Part shown: one piece after another, positions 9,518 through 18,354 of the stretch
How the letters are laid out: the number at the start of each line of letters is the position of its first letter
Position numbering within the stretch: position 1 is the stretch's first letter
Assembly: GCA_016213695.1 (NCBI GenBank)
Contig: JACQZV010000078.1
Coordinates: forward strand, 1 to 41,799
Length of the DNA: 41,799 bases
Source: Acidobacteriota bacterium
Lineage (GTDB): Bacteria > Acidobacteriota > Vicinamibacteria > Vicinamibacterales > UBA2999
Reading direction: 5' to 3'
Position numbers and translations under genes: made by a program
Notes under the pieces: model-generated
Told to the model about the DNA's origin: nothing
Seen by the model: only the letters and a program-made list of their open reading frames with translations
The model's database searches: none

Positions 9518-9547
9518 CGTGCCCTTCGTGGTTGACGGCATGCCGCG

Positions 9548-10252
9548 TCAGCCGCGCCAGCCGTCCACGGCGCGCGCGAGCTGTTCGACGGCGGCCAGAT
9601 ACTCGGGAAACAGCCGCGCGGCGTCGGTCATCGGGACCGCGGGACGATGCTCGAGGGCGAGGATGTCGTTGACGACCGTGTCGGAGAGCCCTGCAGCGCG
9701 CGCGCCCTCGCGGGTGGCGTCCACGCGCCCGGCGATGGTGCTCCCGCTCAGCCGGGCCGCATGGCGGAGCAGCGCGGCGAAGGCCGGCGCGGACGAGGTC
9801 ACCAGCGCGGCAATCGCCTGGGGACGTCCGGCGGCCTCGATGAAGCTTTCGCGCAGGTGTACGAGATGGCTCTTGACCTGCGTCTCGCAGGCGCGGCGCA
9901 GGTCCTCGCGCGCGATGGCCGCCTCGTCAAACGGGTCGCCGCCGAAAACGCGCTCGCGGGTCCGGAGAATCTCGCTGTACTCGAGCGGGAACGCGTCGAG
10001 CGATCGCCGGAATTCCTCCTCGGACAGGAGGAGCGGCGTGGCCAGATGGCGGCGCGCCCACGCCGGCGACAGCCGGGCGCACGCCTCGAGGTCGCTCAGG
10101 CCGAGCGAGTCGACGAGCGCCAGACACGTCAGCGCGCTCGTGTCGTCGCCGTCGAGGCGTCGTCCGTACGCGACGACCGACCGGAGCCGGCCGGCGAACA
10201 CGTGCGTCAGGTCGGCGACGAGCGCTGCGGCAGCCGCGCGCCACGCATCCAT
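9548..10252 (-). CDS. Degenerate nucleotidyltransferase-like protein
   Basis: This 234-aa protein is helix-rich and lacks a signal peptide. The N-terminal segment FAGRLRSVVAYG followed by TCLALVDSLGLSDLEAC resembles the first strands of a polymerase-beta-type nucleotidyltransferase. The metal-binding GS and DxD residues are missing, so if related it is probably inactive. The fold assignment is inference; I recognise no named family. I chose the ATG at 10252 because the upstream extension overlaps the divergent YvcK gene. A GATACT box lies 7 nt before this ATG. Confidence 0.6.
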   Translation of the reverse strand: MDAWRAAAAALVADLTHVFAGRLRSVVAYGRRLDGDDTSALTCLALVDSLGLSDLEACARLSPAWARRHLATPLLLSEEEFRRSLDAFPLEYSEILRTRERVFGGDPFDEAAIAREDLRRACETQVKSHLVHLRESFIEAAGRPQAIAALVTSSAPAFAALLRHAARLSGSTIAGRVDATREGARAAGLSDTVVNDILALEHRPAVPMTDAARLFPEYLAAVEQLARAVDGWRG

Positions 10253-10288
10253 GACTCCTAGTATCCGCCGAACGGCGGGGAGTCGGTC

Positions 10289-10294
10289 TAGAAT
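10289..10294 (+). promoter_or_regulatory. -10 box TAGAAT, leaderless spacing
   Basis: TAGAAT is followed by 7 nt and the ATG at 10302. The divergent gene at 10252 has GATACT in the mirrored position, so the 49-nt gap appears to hold two back-to-back leaderless promoters. A small CCGCCGAACGGCGG hairpin lies between them. Confidence 0.5.
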
Positions 10295-10301
10295 CGATCG
10301 A

Positions 10302-11306
10302 ATGCATCTGCGGGAGCTGCGCATCGGCTGCGTCGGAGGCGGCACCGGACTGCCGAGTCTGCTGGGCGGCCTCAAGATCAATCCGTGGCTCACGCTGAAC
10401 GCCGTGGTCACGATGTTCGACAGCGGCGGGAGTTCGGGCCAGCTGCGGGACGAGCTTGGCGTGCTGCCGCCAGGCGACGTCCTCAAGTGCGCGCTGGCGC
10501 TCGCGCGCAATGAGGGCGAGGCGCGCCGCGTCCTGCTGTCGCGCCTCCCGATGCTCGAGCATCACGCGCGGCTCGCCGGCCACACGGGCGGCAATCTCCT
10601 GCTGTCGATGATGGAGCAGTACAGCGGCGACTTCGTGGCCGCGGTGGACGGGCTGCGGGCGCTGCTCGGCTGCAGGGGACGCGTGTGGCCCGTCAGCACG
10701 GAGCCCGCGTCGATTTGCGCCGAGTACAGCGACGGCACCGAAACCCGTGGCGAGGTCGAGGTCGACGCGGGGCAGTCGCGCGGGCGTCAGGTGCGGCGCG
10801 TCTGGCTCGAGCCGCAGGTCTCGATTCACCACGCAGTCGCCGAGGCGATTCGCGGCTTCGATGCCGTGGTCATCGGGCCGGGGAGCTTCTTCACGAGCCT
10901 GATGCCGCCGCTGCTCGTCCGCGGCGTGAAGGAGGCGCTGGCCGAGGTGCGCGGGCCGGTCATCCTGATTGCGAACCTGCTGACCGAGGGGCGAGGGATG
11001 GCGGGCTTTACCGCCGCCGACGCCGTCGCGTGGGTCTCGCGCGCCATCGATCGGCCGGTCGACGTCGTCATCGCCAACACCGGCCGGCCGTCGGACGAGG
11101 CGCTCGCGCGCTACGCCTCCGAGCACAAGGAGCCACTCGAGCCGGGCGCCCTCGGCCGCGACATCGAGCTCGTGCTCGGCCGCTTCTGGTGCACCGACAT
11201 CGCACGCCACGATCGGCGGCGGCTGTCATTTGCGGTCTGGTCGGTGCTCAGCCAGCGCCTGCTGCACGACCAGCAGGCGCTGCGCGAAGTACAGCGGGCG
11301 CTCTGA
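10302..11306 (+). CDS. YvcK/CofD-like protein
   Basis: The protein belongs to the YvcK (gluconeogenesis factor) branch of the CofD-like family. In firmicutes YvcK binds UDP-sugars and supports growth on gluconeogenic carbon and cell-wall synthesis. The signature CVGGGTGLPSLLGGLK is at the N-terminus, followed by DSGGSSGQLRDELGVLPPGD, HTGGNLLL and the later VVIGPGSFFTSLMPPLL. The length of 334 aa fits. It has no glycolytic or cell-wall neighbours here, so its role in this organism is inferred from family only. The long upstream open frame from 9519 is antisense to another gene and is rejected. Confidence 0.88.
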   Translation: MHLRELRIGCVGGGTGLPSLLGGLKINPWLTLNAVVTMFDSGGSSGQLRDELGVLPPGDVLKCALALARNEGEARRVLLSRLPMLEHHARLAGHTGGNLLLSMMEQYSGDFVAAVDGLRALLGCRGRVWPVSTEPASICAEYSDGTETRGEVEVDAGQSRGRQVRRVWLEPQVSIHHAVAEAIRGFDAVVIGPGSFFTSLMPPLLVRGVKEALAEVRGPVILIANLLTEGRGMAGFTAADAVAWVSRAIDRPVDVVIANTGRPSDEALARYASEHKEPLEPGALGRDIELVLGRFWCTDIARHDRRRLSFAVWSVLSQRLLHDQQALREVQRAL

Positions 11307-11312
11307 TCCGAT

Positions 11313-13058
11313 CTAGAAGAGCGACCCCTCCGCGCCTCCCAGCATCTGCCGCCGGACGAGCGGAATCGGCGGGCCGCCGTAGGTGAGAAAGCGGTCGTGG
11401 AACTCGCGCCAGGCCAGCCGGCCGCCGCGCGCGGCCGACCAGTCCTCCCGCAGCTTGCGGATCATCAGCTTGCCCATCGTGTAGTTGAGGTACGCCGGGT
11501 CGTAGGTGCCGCGCGTCGACTGCTGCCGTGCGGTGCCGACGTCCATGAACGCCTCCTCGCGGAACATGCGCTCGGACTCCTCGACCGTCATGCCTTTCGT
11601 GTGCAGCCCGATGGCCGAGAGAAAGCGGACGTTCCGCATCAGCGCGTTCGACAGCTGGCCGATGTGAATCTCGGGGCTGCCGCCGCCGAGGCCCATCTCC
11701 CACATCGTCTCTTCGGCGTAATGCGCCCACCCTTCGGCAAACGCGTAGCCCACGAACAGCCGGCCGACGATCGAGGGGTTGCGGTTGGAGTGCAGAAACT
11801 GGAGGAAGTGCCCCGGCCACACTTCGTGCACCGAGGTAAACAGCAGGTCCGCCTGCCCGGGCACGTAGTCGCGCTGCTCGGCCGCGGTCCACGCGGGGTC
11901 GGGCGGCGCGATGTAGTAGGTGGCCGGCAGCCCCTTTTCGTACGGACCGGGAATGTCGATGTAGGCGAAGTTCGCGCGGTTGTACGGCGGCGCCTCGGCG
12001 ACCTGCGCCTCCTCGGTGCCCGGAATCGTGGCCACCCCGGCGTCCCGCACGAATGTCCGCAGGACGGTGAGCTGCTCGCGCGCGCCGCCGACGGCGCCGC
12101 CCTTCGGCTTGTTGGCGTTCATCTTCGCGATGCACGCCGGAATCGCACTCCCCGGCGCGTACTGCGCGCACGCCTCGCGCAGCGCCTGCTGGTTGCGGGC
12201 GAGATCGGCGCGGCCGGCCGCCTCCAACGCGGCCAGCGGGGTGTTCACGCCCTCGGTCATCTGCAGCATCTTCGCGAAGGCGGCGGCGCCGAGCGCGTAG
12301 CTGCCGGTAGCCGTGGCGCGCTGCGCCTCGAGCCAGGAGGCCAGGTCGCGCATGGCCGCGGTCGCCGCCGCGTTCGCGTCGCGGAAATCCCGCTGCGCCG
12401 CCGCGTCGGTGACGCTCGCGAAGACGGCCGGCACGTCCTTCTCGTAGAAGTCCGCGAAGCCGCGGAAGGCCGAGACGCCGCGGTCGAGAAGCGGCCGGGC
12501 CAGCGGCGCGCGCATGTTCGCCCTGATTTGCGCGGCTGCCTGCGGGACGGCGCGCGCGTACGACGCATAGGCGGCCATCCGCTTGTCGAGCGGCGCGTAG
12601 GTGCGCGTGAGATAGGGCGCCGGGTCGAGGTTGTCGACAATCCAGTCCAGGTACCAGGCGGGGTTGAGGAACGGCGCCTGGGCGTCCTCGATCCAGAAGA
12701 GATCGCGGTCGAAGCGCGCCACCAGATAGTCGCGCTCGAAACGGGCGGTGTCGCTCAAGGCGGCGTCGGCCACCGCCGTCGCCCGGTCGCGCGCGGCGTG
12801 GAGCCGCTTGATCTCGGCCGCAATGCCGGCGGCACTCCAGTCGGGCAGCCGGCCGTCGAACTCGTGGCGGCCCGCCACGACGGCAAACACAGGGTGCGCC
12901 TGCAGGTAGTCTTCGATCAGGGCGTCACGGACGACTGCCCAGCTCTGCGCCTCGCCCGCGCCGGACGCGGGGGCGGGCGATGAATCAGTCCGGCCGCACG
13001 CCGCCACGGCGGCGAGTGTCATCAGCGAAACCAGTACGGTGCACAGGCGTGTGGTCAT
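11313..13058 (-). CDS. DUF885 family lipoprotein, putative metallopeptidase
   Basis: DUF885 proteins are zinc-peptidase-like enzymes, usually exported. The protein starts with a lipoprotein signal (AVAAC, Cys21). The active-site signature HEVWPGH is at about residue 410, and a downstream Glu is supplied by FAEGWAHYAEE. The length of 581 aa is typical. The substrate is unknown but is probably peptides in the periplasm. The ATG overlaps the stop of the upstream phosphoesterase gene by 4 nt (ATGA), so the two are translationally coupled. A POT-type peptide transporter at the head of the cluster fits a role in peptide scavenging. Confidence 0.87.
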   Translation of the reverse strand: MTTRLCTVLVSLMTLAAVAACGRTDSSPAPASGAGEAQSWAVVRDALIEDYLQAHPVFAVVAGRHEFDGRLPDWSAAGIAAEIKRLHAARDRATAVADAALSDTARFERDYLVARFDRDLFWIEDAQAPFLNPAWYLDWIVDNLDPAPYLTRTYAPLDKRMAAYASYARAVPQAAAQIRANMRAPLARPLLDRGVSAFRGFADFYEKDVPAVFASVTDAAAQRDFRDANAAATAAMRDLASWLEAQRATATGSYALGAAAFAKMLQMTEGVNTPLAALEAAGRADLARNQQALREACAQYAPGSAIPACIAKMNANKPKGGAVGGAREQLTVLRTFVRDAGVATIPGTEEAQVAEAPPYNRANFAYIDIPGPYEKGLPATYYIAPPDPAWTAAEQRDYVPGQADLLFTSVHEVWPGHFLQFLHSNRNPSIVGRLFVGYAFAEGWAHYAEETMWEMGLGGGSPEIHIGQLSNALMRNVRFLSAIGLHTKGMTVEESERMFREEAFMDVGTARQQSTRGTYDPAYLNYTMGKLMIRKLREDWSAARGGRLAWREFHDRFLTYGGPPIPLVRRQMLGGAEGSLF

Positions 13059-13807
13059 CGGGATTTCCTTGCCGGGGTTTTGCGGCGGGTCCGCGCCCCA
13101 CTCTTGTCGAGGGGCGTGGAACCGGCCCTGCGTGCTGAGATGTCGAGCGCCCGCGCGATGATCGTTTCGAACATCGCGCCCGTGTCGCCCCCCTTGGCCG
13201 GACGCTTCGATCGCCAGACATCCGGATTCTCGGCGGACAGGATGTCGGCAAAGTCGCTGCGGCTCTTGACGCTGAGCGGTGCGAACTCGGCGATGTCAAC
13301 CGGTCCGGCCCAGTGGTCGCGGTGCTTGATGAGCAGCCAGGCGCGGTCGCCGCCGCCGCCCCATCTGCCGCCTTTCGTGCGCACGAGCACCCACGAGCCT
13401 TTCAACTTGAAGCCGTCGAGGGCGAACTTCAGGTCTCCCTTCGTCAGCGCGGCGTCCACGTCGTCCACCTCCGGAGTCCAGGTGCCGTAATCCCAGAGCA
13501 TCACGATGCCGGCGCCGTAGCCGGAGGGGATGACGCCTTCGAAGTCGCCGTATTCGATCGGGTGATCCTCGACGTGCATCGCCAGCCGCTTCACGGCGGG
13601 ATCCAGCGAGGGGCCTTTCGGCACGGCCCACGACAGCAGGACGCCGTTGTGCTCGAGACGGACGTCGTAGTGCAGATGGCTCGCCAGATGTTTCTGGACG
13701 CAGAAGTAGCGCGGCGTGCGGCCGGGCGGTGACGGGCGCGGCTGCGCGCCTGCCGGCTCCGGTGACGAGCCGAAATCCCGCTTCCGTTTGTATTCGTCGA
13801 GCGCCAC
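13055..13807 (-). CDS. LigD-type 3'-phosphoesterase domain protein
   Basis: This is a stand-alone version of the phosphoesterase domain of the NHEJ ligase LigD, which trims 3'-phosphates and ribonucleotides at DNA ends. Expected residues are present: HLHYDVRLE (His44, His46, Asp48, Arg50), AVPKGPS, and His82 in VEDHPIEYGDFEG. The length of 250 aa is slightly longer than the domain because of a basic tail. I prefer the GTG at 13807, giving an N-terminus of ALDEYKRKRDF, because it begins 5 nt after the transporter stop codon. No ligase, polymerase or Ku gene is present in the window. Confidence 0.87.
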   Translation of the reverse strand: MALDEYKRKRDFGSSPEPAGAQPRPSPPGRTPRYFCVQKHLASHLHYDVRLEHNGVLLSWAVPKGPSLDPAVKRLAMHVEDHPIEYGDFEGVIPSGYGAGIVMLWDYGTWTPEVDDVDAALTKGDLKFALDGFKLKGSWVLVRTKGGRWGGGGDRAWLLIKHRDHWAGPVDIAEFAPLSVKSRSDFADILSAENPDVWRSKRPAKGGDTGAMFETIIARALDISARRAGSTPLDKSGARTRRKTPARKSR

Positions 13808-13811
13808 GGAG

Positions 13812-15299
<1,488 letters not shown>

Positions 15300-15323
15300 G
15301 GGGAAGAATACCCCCTATCTTCA

Positions 15324-15329
15324 TACAAT
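15324..15329 (+). promoter_or_regulatory. -10 box TACAAT, leaderless spacing
   Basis: TACAAT lies 6 nt before the GTG at 15336. The divergent transporter has TATTCT on the opposite strand within the same 36-nt gap. Confidence 0.45.
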
Positions 15330-15335
15330 GGGGAG

Positions 15336-16700
15336 GTGCGGGCGCTCCTCATCTCCACTTACGACCTGGGCCGCCAGCCGTTCGGCCTCGCGTCGCCCGC
15401 CGCCTGGCTGCGCCGCGCCGGCGTTGACGTGGACTGCGCCGATGCCTCGCGCGACCCGATCGCCGACGATCGGATCGCCGCGGCGTCGATGGTGGCCTTC
15501 TATCTCCCGATGCACACCGCGACGCGGCTGGCGGGGCCGCTCGTGGACCGCGTGCGCCGCCTCAATCCGTCGGCGCGTCTGGCGGCGTACGGCCTGTACG
15601 CCCCGCTCAACGCCGCATGGCTGCAGGAGCGCGGCGTGAGCGCCGTGCTCGGGCCCGAAGCCGAGCAGGCGCTGGTGGATTTCGCCCAAAGCCTGAAGCC
15701 TGATGCCCGAAGCCTGAAGCCTGAGGCCCAAGGTCTTCCACGACTGGCGTTCATCCAGCCGGATCGTGCCGGACTGCCCGCCTTGGATCGGTACGCCTCG
15801 GTGCAGATGCCGGACGGGAGCCGCCGCGTCGCCGGCACGACCGATGCGACGCGCGGCTGCAAGCACCTGTGCCGGCATTGCCCGATCGTTCCGGTGTATC
15901 GCGGCCAGTTTCGCGCGGTCCCGCTCGACGTCGTGCTGGCCGACATCCGGGCGCAGGTGGACGCCGGCGCCCAGCACGTCTCCTTTGGCGATCCCGATTT
16001 CTTCAACGGACCGTCGCACGCGCGCCGGCTGGTGGAGCAGGTCGGCCGGGAGTTCCCGGGGCTGTCCTACGACGTGACGATCAAGATCGAGCATCTCCTG
16101 CAGCACGCCGGCCTGCTCCCCGTCCTGCGCGACACCGGCTGTCTGTTCGTGACGAGCGCCGTCGAGTCGATCGACGATGACGTGCTCGCGCAGCTCCGGA
16201 AAGGACACACGCGCGCCGATTTCGTGCGGGCCGTCGGGCTGTGCCGGGATTCGGGGCTCACACTGGCGCCGACATTCATCCCGTTTACGCCCTGGACGAC
16301 GATCGAGGGGTATCTCGAGCTGCTGGCATTGCTGGAGACACTCGACCTCGTCGAGCAGGTGGCCCCCATTCAGCTCGGCATCCGGCTGCTTGTCACTGCG
16401 GAATCACCGCTGCTCGAACTGGCCGACGTGCAGCGCTGCATCACCGAGTTCGATCGCGCGTCGCTCAACTGGCCCTGGCGTCACGACGACCCGCGCGTAG
16501 ACCGCCTTCAGACCGAGGTGATGAGCGTGATCGCGGCTGCCGCCGGCCGGCCGCGGACCGACGCGTTTGCGGCCATGGCGACGCTGGCGCGCGAACGGGC
16601 GGGGCTGCCCGCCGCCGCGGCCGTGGTGCGCGCGCGGCCGCCGGTGCCGCACCTGAGCGAAGCGTGGTACTGCTGCGCCGAGCCGATGGAGGCCATCTGA
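15336..16700 (+). CDS. B12-binding/radical SAM protein with CCAEP tail
   Basis: The N-terminal ~115 residues look like a cobalamin-binding Rossmann domain. A radical SAM core follows, with GCKHLCRHC (Cys175, Cys179, Cys182) binding the 4Fe-4S cluster. The extreme C-terminus reads YCCAEPMEAI (CCAEP at 446-450), the hallmark of a group known as CUAEP/CCAEP-tail radical SAM proteins, in which the second cysteine is selenocysteine in some members. The substrate of this group is unknown. A 42-nt heptad array is inserted in frame between the two domains (residues 119-132). The ATP-grasp gene overlaps by 4 nt. Confidence 0.88.
   Translation: MRALLISTYDLGRQPFGLASPAAWLRRAGVDVDCADASRDPIADDRIAAASMVAFYLPMHTATRLAGPLVDRVRRLNPSARLAAYGLYAPLNAAWLQERGVSAVLGPEAEQALVDFAQSLKPDARSLKPEAQGLPRLAFIQPDRAGLPALDRYASVQMPDGSRRVAGTTDATRGCKHLCRHCPIVPVYRGQFRAVPLDVVLADIRAQVDAGAQHVSFGDPDFFNGPSHARRLVEQVGREFPGLSYDVTIKIEHLLQHAGLLPVLRDTGCLFVTSAVESIDDDVLAQLRKGHTRADFVRAVGLCRDSGLTLAPTFIPFTPWTTIEGYLELLALLETLDLVEQVAPIQLGIRLLVTAESPLLELADVQRCITEFDRASLNWPWRHDDPRVDRLQTEVMSVIAAAAGRPRTDAFAAMATLARERAGLPAAAAVVRARPPVPHLSEAWYCCAEPMEAI
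15689..15730 (+). repeat. In-frame heptad array inside the radical SAM gene
   Basis: Six 7-nt units (AAGCCTG, AAGCCTG, ATGCCCG, AAGCCTG, AAGCCTG, AGGCCCA) total 42 nt, divisible by both 3 and 7. The insert preserves the frame and encodes SLKPDARSLKPEAQ in the interdomain linker. The unit and its internal GCCCG variant match the intergenic array at 8006-8047. Confidence 0.85.
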
Positions 16701-17971
16701 CGCGCGTCCTCCTGCTCGCCACGACGACCGGGTACCAGATTCGTTCGTTCGGCGAGGCCGCCGGGCGGGCCGGCGTGCGCCTCGTGTTTGCCAGCGACCG
16801 CTGCGATCGCCTCGAGGATCCGTGGTGGGACGGGGCCATTCCGGTTCGATTTCACGACGAGACGCGATCGGTTGACTCGGTGATGGCGGCCATGGACGCG
16901 GCCCGGCCCGATGGCATCATCGCGGTGGGAGACCGGCCGGTCGTGCTGGCGGCGCGGCTGGCGCGCGCGTTCGGGCTGCCGGGACACCCGCCGGATGCCG
17001 CGGCGACGAGCCGGCACAAAGTGCTGACGCGCCGCGCGCTCCAGGCGGCGGGCCTGCCGACGCCCTGGTTCGAATCGGCATCGCTCGACGGCGCGCTGGA
17101 CGCCCTCGCGGCCCGCGCGCCGTATCCGGCGGTGGTCAAGCCGGTCGCTCTCTCCGGCAGCCGCGGCGTCATGCGCGTCGACACGCCGGAGGCGTGCGCG
17201 GCGGCGTTCGAGCGCCTGCGCCGGCTGCTGGCGCTGCCGGACGTGCGGGTCGAGCGCGACGAGGCGCATCGCGAGGTGCTCGTCGAGAGCTTCATCCCCG
17301 GCGCGGAGTACGCGGTGGAAGGCCTGCTCGATCGCGGCGCGTTCCGCGCGCTCGCCATCTTCGACAAGCCGGATCCGCTGGATGGGCCGCTCTTCGAGGA
17401 GACGATCTACCTGACGCCGTCGCTCGCGCCGGAGGCGGTCCAGCGGCAGATCGTCGCGGCAATTGCCGGCGCGGCGCGCGCGATCGGGCTCCACCATGGG
17501 CCGATCCACGCCGAGTGTCGCGTGAACGCCGACGGCGTCTACGTGCTCGAGGTCGCGGCCCGGCCGATTGGCGGCCTCTGCTCACGGGCGCTGCGGTTCC
17601 GGTCCGGAGGCCTTCAGGCAACCGGGTCCATGTCGCTCGAGGAACTGCTGCTGCGACACGCGGTCGGCGAGGACGTGACCGGGGTGGCGCGCGAAGGCGC
17701 CGCCTCGGGCGTCATGATGATCCCGATTCCACAGCGCGGCATCTACAGGCGCGTCGACGGGGTTGAGCAGGCGCGCGAGGTGCGCGGCGTGGAGGACGTG
17801 CAGATCACCGCGAAGAGGGACGCGCCGATCGTCCCGCTGCCGGAGGGGAGAAGCTATCTGGGATTTATTTTCGCGCGCGGACCCGAGCCGCGCATGGTGG
17901 ACCGGGCGCTGCGCGATGCCCACGCGCACCTGCGCTTCGAGATCGATCGCGATCTGGCGGTCGTCCCGTAA
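16697..17971 (+). CDS. ATP-grasp family ligase, partner of the CCAEP radical SAM protein
   Basis: This 424-aa protein has an N-terminal Rossmann-like segment (TRVLLLATTTGYQIRSF), an ATP-grasp core (PYPAVVKPVALSGSRGVMRV, ESFIPGAEYAVEG) and the metal-site region HAECRVNADGVYVLEVAARPIGG. Such enzymes join a carboxylate to an amine or thiol through an acyl-phosphate. Overall it is nearest to the longer, dipeptide-synthase-like ATP-grasps, but the substrate is unknown. The likely start is a CTG at 16697, overlapping the previous TGA by 4 nt with GGAGG 4 nt upstream. No ATG, GTG or TTG is available before the first beta strand. Tight coupling implies a shared pathway. Confidence 0.82.
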   Translation: MTRVLLLATTTGYQIRSFGEAAGRAGVRLVFASDRCDRLEDPWWDGAIPVRFHDETRSVDSVMAAMDAARPDGIIAVGDRPVVLAARLARAFGLPGHPPDAAATSRHKVLTRRALQAAGLPTPWFESASLDGALDALAARAPYPAVVKPVALSGSRGVMRVDTPEACAAAFERLRRLLALPDVRVERDEAHREVLVESFIPGAEYAVEGLLDRGAFRALAIFDKPDPLDGPLFEETIYLTPSLAPEAVQRQIVAAIAGAARAIGLHHGPIHAECRVNADGVYVLEVAARPIGGLCSRALRFRSGGLQATGSMSLEELLLRHAVGEDVTGVAREGAASGVMMIPIPQRGIYRRVDGVEQAREVRGVEDVQITAKRDAPIVPLPEGRSYLGFIFARGPEPRMVDRALRDAHAHLRFEIDRDLAVVP

Positions 17972-18295
17972 TCAGGTTTTCGCCTGCTGCGGCACGTAGC
18001 CTGGCGGCAGCGCCGCCCCTTCGCCGAAAAAGAAGTCCTCCATCTGCTTGGCGATGAGCTCCTGCGCTTCCTTCTGCCACGGCATCAGGCGGTACTCGTT
18101 CAGCAGCATCTTCATCCGCTCTTCCCAGAGCTTCCACGCCTGCGTCGAGACGTGCTCGAAGATCCGGCGTCCAAGCTCACCGGGCCAGGGCGGAGCGTCG
18201 AGGGCCGGCAGATCCTTCTGGAACTTCACACAGTGAACCGTCCGGCCGCCGGTGCTGGCCGCGGCCGCGGCGTCCGATCGTGGAGCGTCGTCCAT
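17972..18295 (-). CDS. YggX-like Fe(II)-trafficking protein
   Basis: YggX-family proteins protect iron-sulfur clusters and are linked to oxidative stress and iron handling. The family signature is complete: VHCVKFQKDLPALDAPPWPGELGRRI (active-region Cys22), then STQAWKLWEERMKMLLNEYRL and a terminal GYVP. The protein is 107 aa, with an N-terminal Ala/Asp-rich extension of about 17 residues beyond the usual 90-aa form. The ATG at 18295 lies 7 nt after TACCAT. The longer reading frame upstream overlaps the molybdopterin gene and is rejected. Confidence 0.9.
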   Translation of the reverse strand: MDDAPRSDAAAAASTGGRTVHCVKFQKDLPALDAPPWPGELGRRIFEHVSTQAWKLWEERMKMLLNEYRLMPWQKEAQELIAKQMEDFFFGEGAALPPGYVPQQAKT

Positions 18296-18302
18296 GGTAT
18301 GG

Positions 18303-18308
18303 ATGGTA
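18303..18308 (-). promoter_or_regulatory. -10 box TACCAT, leaderless spacing
   Basis: On the minus strand TACCAT is followed by 7 nt and the ATG of the YggX-like gene at 18295. Confidence 0.4.
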
Positions 18309-18354
18309 ACCCGGTTTTGCGATCGCCCACCGGTCGGGGCCCGCGCGTTGTCGC

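Noticed and set aside
11397-12983. 528-codon plus-strand frame opposite the DUF885 gene
   Set aside because: It has a low-complexity Arg/Gly/Ala composition and no recognisable domain.
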